The notes: generated by a model not told the origin, from the sequence alone. A stretch of DNA of 38,757 nucleotides from an uncultured Ruminiclostridium sp. (GCA_949878745.1 CATLBH010000026.1:1-38757); one strand, 5' to 3'; shown: positions 14,558 through 22,104, numbered from the stretch's first letter. Translations and numbers: made by a program.

Positions 14558-15460
14558 ATGGCGAAAATAACGGATTACGGTTTTTTGTTCCAAAATGTAT
14601 TCGGATCATCGAAAACCAATCCCATCGGCAGCTTTCGGCTTTCCAATCTTAACAGCCGTTCCGTACAGCAGCAGCTTAAGGCGGCGGGGATAGATACAAA
14701 CAGTAAACAATATAAAACCGTAATAAAAAATATGATGTCTGCCGCTAACGGAAACGGCGCTATGTATACCAATCCGCAGGCGATAAAAAATTTAATGAAG
14801 AATTACGATGAGGACGGAGATTATATCAGTCCCGTGACGGGCTTGGCGGGGCTTCTGGTGACGGAAGAAAACGACGCGGCCAGAAAGCGCATCATTTCCA
14901 TTCCGGAAAGCAGCAGGGAGGAAATGTTCCAACTCACCAAAAGAGAATTTATTCAAGAAAACGGCGTTGCCAACGGAGACACCACAAGGCGTTCGGAGGT
15001 ATATACAAATCTGTACAGAAAAATGAATAAGAACGACCGTTTGGCGGCGGGATACACTATGGAGCAGTACGAAAGGGCGTACAGTCAGGCGCTTTACGCG
15101 GCGGTAAGAAAAGCCGATCCCAATTGGAAAATAGGAAAGCCCATTCCCCAAAACGCTTTGGACGGGATTACACGAGAGTCCGTCGAAGCTTCGCTTGTAC
15201 AGTCGGGAAACAAGTTTGTTTCCGTAAATTCAGGTTCCGATACCGCCGCAAACGGAAGCGCCTCTTACCGAAAAACCATCGCGCAAATTGAAAACGCTTT
15301 TGCGGAGCAGTTGAAGAATACCCCCAAAATAGTCAAAAAGGAAGAAATGTCGGTTGAAGTGAACGAAAATATAAGAGCCGAAAAGATGGCGAGACTTGAA
15401 AAACGGTTAAAAGAAGGAAGTGTTGCTTCCGAAAAGGAAAAGCTGGATATGAAAATTTAA
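14558..15460 (+). CDS. Hypothetical protein of the probable motility regulon
   Basis: 300 residues, ATG at 14558 behind a perfect AGGAGG. I cannot name the family securely. Visible features: an N-terminal DYGFLFQNVFGSS segment, a middle region with an acidic DEDGDYISPVTGLAGLLV loop (calcium-loop-like spacing), and a long helical central part (REEMFQLTKREFIQENG, YTMEQYERAYSQALYAAVRK). The C-terminus is a charged helix ending KEKLDMKI. There is no signal peptide or membrane segment. The sigma-28-type promoter suggests expression with flagella and chemotaxis genes, which suits the presence of cheV in the window. A strong terminator follows at 15494. Function unknown. Confidence 0.75.
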   Translation: MAKITDYGFLFQNVFGSSKTNPIGSFRLSNLNSRSVQQQLKAAGIDTNSKQYKTVIKNMMSAANGNGAMYTNPQAIKNLMKNYDEDGDYISPVTGLAGLLVTEENDAARKRIISIPESSREEMFQLTKREFIQENGVANGDTTRRSEVYTNLYRKMNKNDRLAAGYTMEQYERAYSQALYAAVRKADPNWKIGKPIPQNALDGITRESVEASLVQSGNKFVSVNSGSDTAANGSASYRKTIAQIENAFAEQLKNTPKIVKKEEMSVEVNENIRAEKMARLEKRLKEGSVASEKEKLDMKI

Positions 15461-15493
15461 TTATGGCGGAATTGACCCGTTTTTGCCCAAGAA

Positions 15494-15538
15494 AATACTG
15501 CAATCAATTTTTAAAAGGCATTGATTGCAGTATTGTTT
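15494..15538 (+). terminator. Rho-independent terminator
   Basis: A perfect 15-bp stem, AATACTGCAATCAAT with its complement at 15520-15534, an 11-base loop and GTTTT. It ends the transcript of the 14558 gene. Confidence 0.8.
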
Positions 15539-15551
15539 TATGGCGCAATTT

Positions 15552-15623
15552 ATACTGATTTTAAAACTGTTGGATTAGTGTTAAACTGTGGGTATTGCGT
15601 CCGGTTTAAAAAGGGATCGGTAT
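15552..15623. repeat. Bipartite hairpin element, shortened copy I
   Basis: ATACTGATTTTAAAACTGTT at the left, GGATTAGTG, a shortened linker, then TTAAACTGTG...CCGGTTTAAAAAGGG and GGTATAA at the right. Part of the linker and stem 2 is deleted (72 bp instead of 94). Confidence 0.7.
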
Positions 15624-15651
15624 AACACATCAATTATCGGAGGAATATTAT

Positions 15652-16137
15652 ATGTTTTTCAGAGCAAAGAACGGAGCGGAGATAATAGAGCGAATACGGA
15701 TTGATGAATCCGAGGCAATACAAAAATATACCGCCTTAAATCATGCCCTTGTTATTGTGAAAACAGAGGTTGATTATCTGCTGGGATGGCATAAATGGAG
15801 GAGCGACTGGGAAACATTCGGCGGCCGTATAGAAGAGGGGGAGGGCTTAAGAGAATGCATTGAGAGGGAATGCGACGAAGAATTGGGAATTAAGGGTTTG
15901 GATTTTGAGTATCTTGGAATTGTGCATTATAAAATGCCGCCCGATTATTGGGTAAAGGAGTGGCACGAGGAATACGGCGGGCTTTACGGAATAACGCTTT
16001 CAAAGGAAAGTTTTGATATTATAGAGAAAAAGCGGATTGACAGAGACGAGATAGGTGAAATAGCCTTTTATTCCGATATTAAAAGGCGGGGTGAAAAAAT
16101 AGATGAGATAAATGAAAAATTATTGGAATTTTACTGA
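15652..16137 (+). CDS. NUDIX hydrolase
   Basis: 161 residues, ATG at 15652 behind GGAGG with eight-base spacing. The complete Nudix box lies at residues 58-80: G58, x5, E64, x7, then RECDEELGI, which fits GX5EX7REUXEEXGU with all metal-binding glutamates present. The chain around it (HALVIVKTEVDYLLGWHKW, WETFGGRI) is the usual strand framework. It would hydrolyse a nucleoside diphosphate linked to another moiety; the substrate cannot be read from the sequence. It stands alone, flanked by repeat elements on both sides. Confidence 0.85.
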   Translation: MFFRAKNGAEIIERIRIDESEAIQKYTALNHALVIVKTEVDYLLGWHKWRSDWETFGGRIEEGEGLRECIERECDEELGIKGLDFEYLGIVHYKMPPDYWVKEWHEEYGGLYGITLSKESFDIIEKKRIDRDEIGEIAFYSDIKRRGEKIDEINEKLLEFY

Positions 16138-16182
16138 GGGGCAATATAAACAACCCCCTCTCTTTTTTGTGCAAGGAAAGAG

Positions 16183-16211
16183 TGGACAAATTATAACGTA
16201 TCCGTTATAAT
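16183..16211 (+). promoter_or_regulatory. Promoter with embedded palindromic operator (AraC-type gene)
   Basis: TGGACA (16183-16188), 17 bases, TATAAT (16206-16211). A perfect dyad TTATAACG-TATC-CGTTATAA (16191-16210) fills the spacer and enters the -10, a classic place for a repressor or regulator to act. The gene starts at 16457; a repeat element lies between. Confidence 0.6.
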
Positions 16212-16245
16212 AAAATCAAATCAAGTCCGCAAAATAAAGGCACCG

Positions 16246-16325
16246 CTAATACTGTTGGATTAGTGTTTCGGGGGCAATCCCTTTTTAAACCGGGGGTATT
16301 ACGTCAGTTTAGAAAGGGATTGGTA
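16246..16325. repeat. Bipartite hairpin element, copy H (left arm shortened)
   Basis: GCTAATACTGTTGGATTAGTGTTTCG then GGGCAATCCCTTTTTAAAC and GTCAGTTTAGAAAGGGATTG with a GGTATAA end. About 15 bases of stem 1 are missing compared with copy E. Confidence 0.7.
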
Positions 16326-16342
16326 TAAAAATCTCCCCGTTC

Positions 16343-16398
16343 AAAGCAGCGTGCTCGCGCGGCTGATTGTGTTGCGCTACGCTTTAATCGGCGGTTTA
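16343..16398. repeat. Hairpin repeat, copy 1 of 2
   Basis: AAAGCAGCGTGCTC, CGCGGCTGATTGTGTTGCGC and ACGCTTTA are shared with 23320-23377. The two ends are complementary (AAAGC...GCTTT with internal CAGC/GCTG), so each copy forms a hairpin. No coding function. Confidence 0.5.
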
Positions 16399-16456
16399 TA
16401 AAGTATGCGCGGATAATACTCACAGGTTAAAAAGGATTTGGTAAAGGAGGCATATT

Positions 16457-16867
16457 ATGGAATGGGTTGAAAGATTAAACCAAAGCATAAATTATATCGA
16501 GGAACATCTGACGGACGAAATCGATTATGAACAGCTTGGGCGGATAGCCTGCTGTTCTCCCTATCACTATCAGAGAATGTTTACCTATATGGCGGGGGTA
16601 ACTCTGGCGGAGTATATCAGAAGAAGAAAAATGTCTTTGGCGGCGGTGGACTTGCGGAGCGGAGAGGAACGGATTATCGATATCGCGGCCAAATACGGCT
16701 ACGATTCCCCCACCGCCTTTAACAGAGCCTTTCGTTCATTTCACGGGATAGCTCCTTCGTCGGTAAAGGAAGAGGGGGTATCCGTGAAATCTTTTTCCCC
16801 AATTGTGTTTAATACTAATCCCTCTTTAAACTGTTGGATTAGTGTTTCAGGGGCAATCCCTTTTTAA
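16457..16867 (+). pseudogene. AraC-family regulator, DNA-binding half (split gene)
   Basis: ATG at 16457 behind AAAGGAGG. Residues about 1-112 form two complete AraC helix-turn-helix motifs: IDYEQLGRIACCSPYHYQRM with FTYMAGVTLAEYIRRRKMSL, and IIDIAAKYGYDSPTAFNRAF with the RSFHGIAPSSVK tail. From about residue 120 (after FSPIVFN) the reading frame runs into a 94-bp repeat element and ends in element-derived codons (TNPSLNCWISVSGAIPF). In relatives of this AraC type the sequence continues directly into a GyrI-like effector domain, which here is the next gene. The DNA-binding half may still be made and functional, so this is a split gene rather than proven dead. Confidence 0.8.
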
Positions 16868-16905
16868 ACTGTGGGTATTACGTCAGTTTAAAAAGGGATT
16901 GGTAT
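16812..16905. mobile_element. Bipartite hairpin element, copy E, inserted in the AraC-GyrI gene
   Basis: 94 bp, ATACTAATCCC at the left and GGGATTGGTAT at the right (inverted), linker GTGTTTCAGGGGCAA in the centre. Joining the flanks while removing the element and one or two duplicated A bases gives GTG TTT AAA ATC ACG GTA, restoring one continuous reading frame. This is direct evidence that the element is mobile and that its ends are as drawn. Confidence 0.85.
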
Positions 16906-16932
16906 AAAATCACGGTAAAAGGAGCGGCGGAA

Positions 16933-17403
16933 ATGAATTACAGAATCGAGACAAAAGAAGCGTTTCGAATCATCGGCGTATCAGCGCCGCTGGATAAGGA
17001 AATCGAAAATAATTTCGCGGTTGTGCCGAAAATGTGGCAGGAGGCAGTTGAAAACGGAACGATACAGAAGCTGGCGGCAATGATGAATACGCCGCCTATG
17101 GGGCTTTTGGGCGTGAGTGCCTGCAATGACTGTGAACAGTGGAAATACTTCATCGCCGTTTCCCGTACGGGGGAAAGCGGCGGGTTTGAGGAATACATCG
17201 TTCCCAAATCCACCTGGGCGATTTTTTCCGGAACGGGTACAAATCAATCAATACAGGAATTGGAGCGGCAGATCATTACGGAGTGGCTTCCCACCTCCGG
17301 ATACGAATACGCCAATGCCCCCGATATAGAGGTTTATCTTAATCCGGATCCGCAGAACGCGCAATATGAGGTATGGATACCCGTAGCGAAGAAAAAGGAA
17401 TGA
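16933..17403 (+). CDS. GyrI-like effector-binding domain (other half of the split regulator)
   Basis: 156 residues from the ATG at 16933. AAAGGAG lies nine bases upstream, so the fragment can be translated alone. Begins MNYRIETKEAFRIIGVSAPL, exactly the sequence that normally follows the DNA-binding part in AraC-GyrI fusions, and contains the expected GLLGVSACND, KYFIAVSR, STWAIFSGTG and ITEWLPTSGYEYANAPDIEV segments. The domain binds small hydrophobic ligands in the family. Upstream codons ITVKGAAE are in frame and belong to the linker of the ancestral protein. As a separate protein it resembles stand-alone GyrI/SbmC proteins. Confidence 0.85.
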   Translation: MNYRIETKEAFRIIGVSAPLDKEIENNFAVVPKMWQEAVENGTIQKLAAMMNTPPMGLLGVSACNDCEQWKYFIAVSRTGESGGFEEYIVPKSTWAIFSGTGTNQSIQELERQIITEWLPTSGYEYANAPDIEVYLNPDPQNAQYEVWIPVAKKKE

Positions 17404-17411
17404 GGTCGATT

Positions 17412-17882
17412 ATGGACGGGAAATTCAATATGTTTAAGGAAACGGTTGACGAGCGTTTTCGCGGCTTTGTAAGCCAAATCGACGGGTATTTAACGGAAAA
17501 GGGCTGTAAGCAAGAGATAAAATCCCAAAAAAGCGGATATATTGTGTCTTATGTGTTCGGGAAAAGGACTTTGGCCACATTCGTATCCCGAAAAACGGGT
17601 GTGAAGCTTCGGATTTATCCTTTGCATATACAAGAATATCAGAGCTTTCTCGATACGCTTCCCGAAAAGGTAAAAAGCGAGATCAGGAAGGCTTCACCCT
17701 GTAAACGGCTTATCAATCCCGACGACTGTAATCCGAAATGTGTAACGGGATATACCTTTGAGATGGAGGGAGAACAGTATCGGAAGTGCCGTTATATGGC
17801 GTTTCAGATTACTTTGAGCGAGGAAAACAATCCTTATATTATGAGGTTTTTGGAAAATGAACTGAGGGTGTGCGGCGGCTGA
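17412..17882 (+). CDS. Conserved hypothetical protein
   Basis: 156 residues from the ATG at 17412, six bases after GAGG; an ATG at 17400 overlaps the upstream stop but has no room for a ribosome site. I do not recognise a named family. The sequence is a soluble mixed alpha/beta protein with a cysteine cluster near the end (SPCKRL, CNPKCVTGYTF, RKCRYMAFQI) that might bind a metal, and a C-terminal PYIMRFLENEL helix. It is transcribed with the GyrI-like gene. The stop codon TGA shares its last base with a repeat element. Confidence 0.65.
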   Translation: MDGKFNMFKETVDERFRGFVSQIDGYLTEKGCKQEIKSQKSGYIVSYVFGKRTLATFVSRKTGVKLRIYPLHIQEYQSFLDTLPEKVKSEIRKASPCKRLINPDDCNPKCVTGYTFEMEGEQYRKCRYMAFQITLSEENNPYIMRFLENELRVCGG

Positions 17883-17994
17883 TACTTTTTTCAAATTAAA
17901 AAGATTCCAAAATTTAGCGGATAATTTGAAAATAGTGCTTTGGGTGTAATTTCATCTTAAAAAGGTTAGAACCTTTTTAAGATGAAATTAGTAT
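17882..17994. repeat. Bipartite hairpin element, copy K (divergent stems)
   Basis: 113 bp. Stem 1 is TTTTTTCAAATTA...TAATTTGAAAA, linker AGTGCTTTGGGTGTAA, stem 2 TTTCATCTTAAAAAGG...CCTTTTTAAGATGAAA, ends ATACT and TTAGTATAA. Both stems differ entirely from those of the other copies while pairing is kept, and the linker and ends are conserved. Confidence 0.75.
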
Positions 17995-18041
17995 AATACC
18001 TATTCTTTAAGATTTAAAATGGGGAGCAATAAGAACAAGTC

Positions 18042-19787
18042 TTAATTAAGACTGTATTTTCCCTTATATTCCTTAAATCTTCTTTCAAAATTCCCGCTGT
18101 CCTCCTGCATCTCCCTCTGCGATCTGTGCATATCCATATTGTTGTCCGCGATATCGATAATACAAAGGGCAATATTGGAACAGTGATCGGATACCCTTTC
18201 CAGATCGGTAAGGAGATCGGAATACACAAACCCCGCTTCGATGGAGCATTCCCCCTGCTGCAAGCGGAGGATATGCCTTGAACGCGCTTTTTCCTTAAGA
18301 CGGTCGATTACCTCCTCCAAAGGCTCCACCGACATAGCCGCTTCAAGGTCGCCGTTTAAAAAAGCTTTCAGAGAAAGGTCCGTAATTTCCTTTACCGCCG
18401 AGGTTAATACCTTAAGCTCCGTCTCGGCGCAGGAGGTGAATTTCAGGCCTTTTTCTTCTTTTTCCTCTGCCGCCTCCAGTATGTTGACGGCGTGGTCGGC
18501 TATCCTTTCAAAATCTCCTATAAGCTTAAGAAGCTTGGCCGCTTCCCTGTTTCCATCGGCGCTTATGCGCATGGCGCTGAGTTTTACCAGATAGGTGCCC
18601 AAAATATCCTCGCCGCGGTCGGTTTTTTCTTCTTTTTCGCGCACCGAAGCGGCAAGCTCGGGGGTGTATTTCTCCAGCGCTTCAATCCCCTCGCATAACG
18701 CTTTCACGGAAACATTAGCCATATCGGAAGCCACTTCGCGGCAGCGCTCCAGCGCCACGGGAGGCGCCGCCAGAAGTCTTTCGTCCAGCTCGGGGAAGCT
18801 TTCCTTTTCCTTGGCGTCGGGAACCAGCTTTTTCACCAGTCTTTCCAAAAGTCCCGACAGCGGGAGCATAAGCGCGGTGCACAGAAGGTTGAACAGGGAG
18901 TGTGAAACGGCTATGCCGAAAAGAGTCGCGGGACTGTCTAAAAGCGGAAGGGAGAAAAGGGCTTTTATTATTATGAACAGGGTCAGGCAGAAGGCGGTGC
19001 CGATAACGTTAAACAAAAGGTGTACCGCCGCCGCCCGTTTGGCGTTCTTATTGGCTCCCACGGAGGAGATCATGGCGGTAACGCAGGTGCCTATGTTCTG
19101 TCCCATTATTATGGGGACGGCGGCGCCGTAGGAAATTTGTCCCGTTGCCGCCAGCGCCTGAAGAATTCCCACCGAAGCGGAGCTGGACTGAATCACGGCG
19201 GTGAGAATCGCCCCCGCCAAAACGCCTAAAACGGGATTTTTAAACAGAATAAAGAGGCTTTGAAATTCGGGCAGTTCCCCCAGCGCCGAAACGGAACCCG
19301 TCATGGTGTCCATTCCGAACATCAGCGTGGCGAAGCCCAATAATATCAGTCCGCTGTCCTTTTTCTTCCCGTTTTTGCAGAACATATAGAATATTATTCC
19401 TATAAGAGCCAGAACGGGAGTAAAGGAAGAGGGCTTAAGGAGCTTTACAAAAACGTTGCCGCTGTCTATCCCCGACAGGCTCAGTATCCACGCCGTCACG
19501 GTGGTACCCACATTCGCGCCCATAATAACGTTTATAGACTGTTTCAAGGTCATTAAGCCGGAATTCACGAAGCCCACCACCATTACCGTGACGGCGGAGG
19601 AGCTTTGTATCACGGCGGTTACTCCAAGGCCGGTGAGGATCCCTTTTGCCCTTCCGGTGGTGAATTTTCCCAGTAGGGTGCGGAATTTTTCTCCCGCTCT
19701 TCGTTCGAGGGCCTGTCCCATTATATTCATACCGAAAAGGAACAGGCTTAGGCCGCCGATCATGGTAAGCAAGTCAAAAATGTCCAT
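18042..19787 (-). CDS. Na+/phosphate cotransporter family protein with PhoU-like domain
   Basis: 581 residues, ATG at 19787 behind AAAGGAAAA. Two inverted-topology repeats carry the family signature QSSSAVTVMV (Q61-S64) and QSSSASVGIL (Q200-S203), each preceded by a hydrophobic hairpin; about eight to nine membrane segments cover residues 1-320. Residues about 345-560 are a helical PhoU-like domain, the usual C-terminal extension in bacterial PNaS proteins. It imports or exports phosphate with sodium at the membrane. It follows the CaCA exchanger by 53 bases with no terminator seen, so it is probably in the same riboswitch-controlled transcript. Confidence 0.88.
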   Translation of the reverse strand: MDIFDLLTMIGGLSLFLFGMNIMGQALERRAGEKFRTLLGKFTTGRAKGILTGLGVTAVIQSSSAVTVMVVGFVNSGLMTLKQSINVIMGANVGTTVTAWILSLSGIDSGNVFVKLLKPSSFTPVLALIGIIFYMFCKNGKKKDSGLILLGFATLMFGMDTMTGSVSALGELPEFQSLFILFKNPVLGVLAGAILTAVIQSSSASVGILQALAATGQISYGAAVPIIMGQNIGTCVTAMISSVGANKNAKRAAAVHLLFNVIGTAFCLTLFIIIKALFSLPLLDSPATLFGIAVSHSLFNLLCTALMLPLSGLLERLVKKLVPDAKEKESFPELDERLLAAPPVALERCREVASDMANVSVKALCEGIEALEKYTPELAASVREKEEKTDRGEDILGTYLVKLSAMRISADGNREAAKLLKLIGDFERIADHAVNILEAAEEKEEKGLKFTSCAETELKVLTSAVKEITDLSLKAFLNGDLEAAMSVEPLEEVIDRLKEKARSRHILRLQQGECSIEAGFVYSDLLTDLERVSDHCSNIALCIIDIADNNMDMHRSQREMQEDSGNFERRFKEYKGKYSLN

Positions 19788-19840
19788 TTTTATGTTTTTC
19801 CTTTCCTAAAAAGCAAAAGATACCTGTTATTTTATAACTA

Positions 19841-20773
19841 TCATATACAGAGAAACCCGAAATAGACGGCGTAGCTTATCAGCATCAAAACGCCGCTTAA
19901 GCGTTTTATTTTCCCCTTTCCCGCCATACTTAAGACAAGAAGGAGCGCCCCCGCCGCCGAGGCGATAACCGTATCGGGGATAAATTCGGGTGAGAAGGGC
20001 ACAGGCACTATCAAAGCGGAAACGCCCACCACAAAGAGAATGTTGAAAATATTGCTCCCGATGATATTTCCTATGGCTATATCCGCGTTTCCCTTTTTAG
20101 CAGCCGATACCGAGGTGAACAGCTCGGGCAGCGAGGTGCCCAAGGCCACCACGGTAAGGCCGATAAAGCGCTCGGTCATTCCGAAGGCTCTCGCTATCGC
20201 GCTTGCCGCGTCCACGGCAAAATTGCTCCCGAAAATTATCAGGGCTAAGCCCAAAAGGGTTTTAAGCGCCGACTGCCAAAGCTTACACTTCTTCACATGG
20301 GTATTATCGGCAATTTTTCCTTTTTTAGCCGCAATAAACAGATATGTCAGGTAAAGGGCGAACACCGACGACAATATTATCCCGTCCGTAAGCCCCACAG
20401 TCCCGTCCGCGCCCAAGAAAAGCAGCAAAAGGGTGATAAAAATCATAAAGGGCAAATCGATCCGCGCCGCCGATTTTGAAATCGCTACGGGCAAAATGAC
20501 GGCGGTAAGGCCTAAAATTATCAGCACGTTTAAAATATTGCTGCCCACTATGTTGCCTATCGTAATGTCCGCGCTGCCCTTAAGGGCGGCGGCGATGCTG
20601 ACGGCGGCCTCGGGGGCGCTTGTACCCATAGCCACAACGGTAAGGCCTATAACCAGTTGGGGTATGCCCAATCCGCCCGCAATCGAAGAAGCGCCGTCCA
20701 CAAAAACGTCCGCTCCCTTCACCAGCATGACGAAGCCCAAGGCAAGCAGCACAAAAGAAATAAACAGTTCCAT
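19841..20773 (-). CDS. CaCA-family cation exchanger (YrbG-like), probably Mn2+/Ca2+ export
   Basis: 310 residues from the ATG at 20773, chosen for AAAGGAGG eight bases upstream; the longer frame to 20833 overlaps the riboswitch terminator. Two homologous halves carry the alpha-repeats of Ca2+/cation antiporters: VAMGTSAPEAAVSIAAAL with ITIGNIVGSNILNVLII, and VALGTSLPELFTSVSAA with IAIGNIIGSNIFNILFVVGV. The acidic residues of GTSAPE and GTSLPE that bind the ion are present. About ten membrane segments. Family members are annotated Ca2+/Na+ antiporters; the yybP-ykoY-type leader in front suggests that manganese is a physiological signal and possibly a substrate here. Confidence 0.88.
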   Translation of the reverse strand: MELFISFVLLALGFVMLVKGADVFVDGASSIAGGLGIPQLVIGLTVVAMGTSAPEAAVSIAAALKGSADITIGNIVGSNILNVLIILGLTAVILPVAISKSAARIDLPFMIFITLLLLFLGADGTVGLTDGIILSSVFALYLTYLFIAAKKGKIADNTHVKKCKLWQSALKTLLGLALIIFGSNFAVDAASAIARAFGMTERFIGLTVVALGTSLPELFTSVSAAKKGNADIAIGNIIGSNIFNILFVVGVSALIVPVPFSPEFIPDTVIASAAGALLLVLSMAGKGKIKRLSGVLMLISYAVYFGFLCI

Positions 20774-20820
20774 TCCGTCTTTCCTCCTTTTTTGCAGCGC
20801 AGGCTTTTTTCGGGCAAACA

Positions 20821-20871
20821 AAAAAAGCGACAACTATGCTGCAATTTTTTTAAACCGCAACAAAGTCTCGC
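20821..20871 (-). terminator. Riboswitch-coupled terminator
   Basis: On the minus strand the GCGAGACTTTGTTGC segment (20871-20857) can pair with GCAGCATAGTTGTCGC (20841-20826), followed by a run of T (20826-20821). The first strand is also the 3' strand of the aptamer's P1 helix, so the two structures exclude each other. This predicts an ON switch. Confidence 0.65.
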
Positions 20872-20977
20872 TTTTTACATACAAAGCCGGGTTCTTCAAA
20901 ACCGTACTGACGGCAAGGTAAACGCGGCCGTTTTATCGGGAAGCGATATAATAAGCCGCGCAAGCTACTCCCTTTAT
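20861..20977 (-). ncRNA. yybP-ykoY leader (Mn2+ riboswitch)
   Basis: The minus-strand leader begins ATAAAGGGAGTAGC and ends AGCGAGACTTTG, the two conserved flanks of the yybP-ykoY motif, with about 90 bases of stem-forming sequence between, including ACCTTGCCGTCAGTACGG and CCCGGCTTTGT. It is preceded by a consensus promoter and followed by a terminator and a CaCA exchanger gene. Family knowledge: this motif senses Mn2+ and commonly precedes exporters of the MntP, TerC/YoaP-type, P-type ATPase and CaCA classes. I judged it by eye, not with a covariance model. Confidence 0.75.
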
Positions 20978-20988
20978 TTTACGCTTGA

Positions 20989-21018
20989 ATTATAACACGG
21001 GAGGGGGGAGTTTGTCAA
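20989..21018 (-). promoter_or_regulatory. Promoter of the exchanger/phosphate transporter transcript
   Basis: On the minus strand TTGACA (21018-21013), 18 bases, TATAAT (20994-20989), followed after 11 bases by the start of the riboswitch aptamer. Confidence 0.8.
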
Positions 21019-21064
21019 GGGGAAAAAATAAATTTAAAATTTACGCCGAATTTAACAAAAAACC

Positions 21065-21093
21065 TTGCAATTTCTTCTAAAATGTTGTATACT
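21065..21093 (+). promoter_or_regulatory. Promoter of cheV
   Basis: TTGCAA (21065-21070), 17 bases, TATACT (21088-21093). It is divergent from the riboswitch promoter. It is sigma-A type; no sigma-28 motif was seen here. Confidence 0.7.
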
Positions 21094-21126
21094 AAACGTA
21101 TACTAAAAAAATCGGAGGGAATGTCT

Positions 21127-22035
21127 ATGGAGACAGGCATTTTACTTGAAAGCGGCACCAATGAATTGGAGCTTTTGAAATTTCATGTTGGAAACAAGTG
21201 CTTTGGCATAAATATCGCCAAAGTCAGCGAAATGGCAAACTACTCTCCGGTAACGCCGATGCCGGGTTCGCCTGACGCTGTGGAGGGTATTTTTATGCCC
21301 CGTGACACCCTTATCACCGTGGTGGATCTTCACAAGGTTCTTAACTCGCCCAAGCCCGAAAACAACGACGGTATGCTTATTATATGCGAATTTAACAGTA
21401 TGCATGTGGCGTTCCACGTTACTTCCGTAAACGGTATTGTAAAGCTCAGCTGGACCAGTATCGAAAAGCCCCCTTCTGTGGCGCAGAGCGAAAATCTCGG
21501 TCTTATAACGGGCGTGGCGAAGCTGGACGACGGTATGATATTAGTGCTTGACTTTGAAAAGATAGTGGCGGATATTAACCGCTCGGCGGGTCTTGACACG
21601 ACGGGCATAGAAAAGCTTTCGAAGTTTGACGGCGTTAATTTCGAGGGTCATGTTGTTATCGCGGAGGACAGCGCGCTGCTCAATAAAATGATAATGGATT
21701 CGCTTCATACGGCGGGCTTTAAGAACGTTATTTCTTTCACCAACGGAAAGGACGCTCTGGATTACATAGAGGGCTATAAGAATCTTGGCGAAAATATACG
21801 CGACGAGGTGGCTCTTCTTATCTCGGATATAGAAATGCCCCAGATGGACGGTCATCATCTCACAAAGCGCGTAAAGGAAGATCCGATTATGAAGAAGATA
21901 CCCGTGTTCCTTTTCAGCTCGCTTATTAACGATAAAATGCGGATAAAGGGAAAATCCGTAGGTGCGGACGAACAATTCTCCAAGCCGCAGATCGGTATTT
22001 TGATTGAAAAAATGCATGAGTATATGAAAGGCTGA
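21127..22035 (+). CDS. cheV: Chemotaxis coupling protein CheV
   Basis: 302 residues from the ATG at 21127, eight bases after GGAGG; the ATG at 21121 is too close. Residues about 10-155 are a CheW domain (ELLKFHVGNKCFGINIAKVS, then MPRDTLITVVDLHKVL and GLITGVAKLDDGMILVLDFE). Residues about 172-300 are a receiver domain: the acidic pair in VVIAEDSALL, phospho-accepting Asp234 in LLISDIEMPQMDG, the Ser in FLFSSL and Lys286 in QFSKPQ. CheV links receptors to CheA and adapts through phosphorylation. It is monocistronic and followed by a terminator, so it is one of several dispersed chemotaxis genes. Confidence 0.93.
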   Translation: METGILLESGTNELELLKFHVGNKCFGINIAKVSEMANYSPVTPMPGSPDAVEGIFMPRDTLITVVDLHKVLNSPKPENNDGMLIICEFNSMHVAFHVTSVNGIVKLSWTSIEKPPSVAQSENLGLITGVAKLDDGMILVLDFEKIVADINRSAGLDTTGIEKLSKFDGVNFEGHVVIAEDSALLNKMIMDSLHTAGFKNVISFTNGKDALDYIEGYKNLGENIRDEVALLISDIEMPQMDGHHLTKRVKEDPIMKKIPVFLFSSLINDKMRIKGKSVGADEQFSKPQIGILIEKMHEYMKG

Positions 22036-22053
22036 TTTTTTGTTGATTTTTAT

Positions 22054-22092
22054 AAAGCTGCGGCTCGCTTTGGCGGGGGCGCGGCTTTTTTT
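22054..22092 (+). terminator. Terminator after cheV
   Basis: AAAGCTGCGGCTCGC pairs with GCGGGGGCGCGGCTTT with few mismatches, followed by a run of T. Confidence 0.75.
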
Positions 22093-22104
22093 GTTATTGT
22101 GAAT

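Noticed and set aside
16457-16867. Intact stand-alone short AraC regulator of 136 residues
   Set aside because: The last 17 codons are encoded by the inserted element and the missing part of the protein follows the element in a restorable frame.
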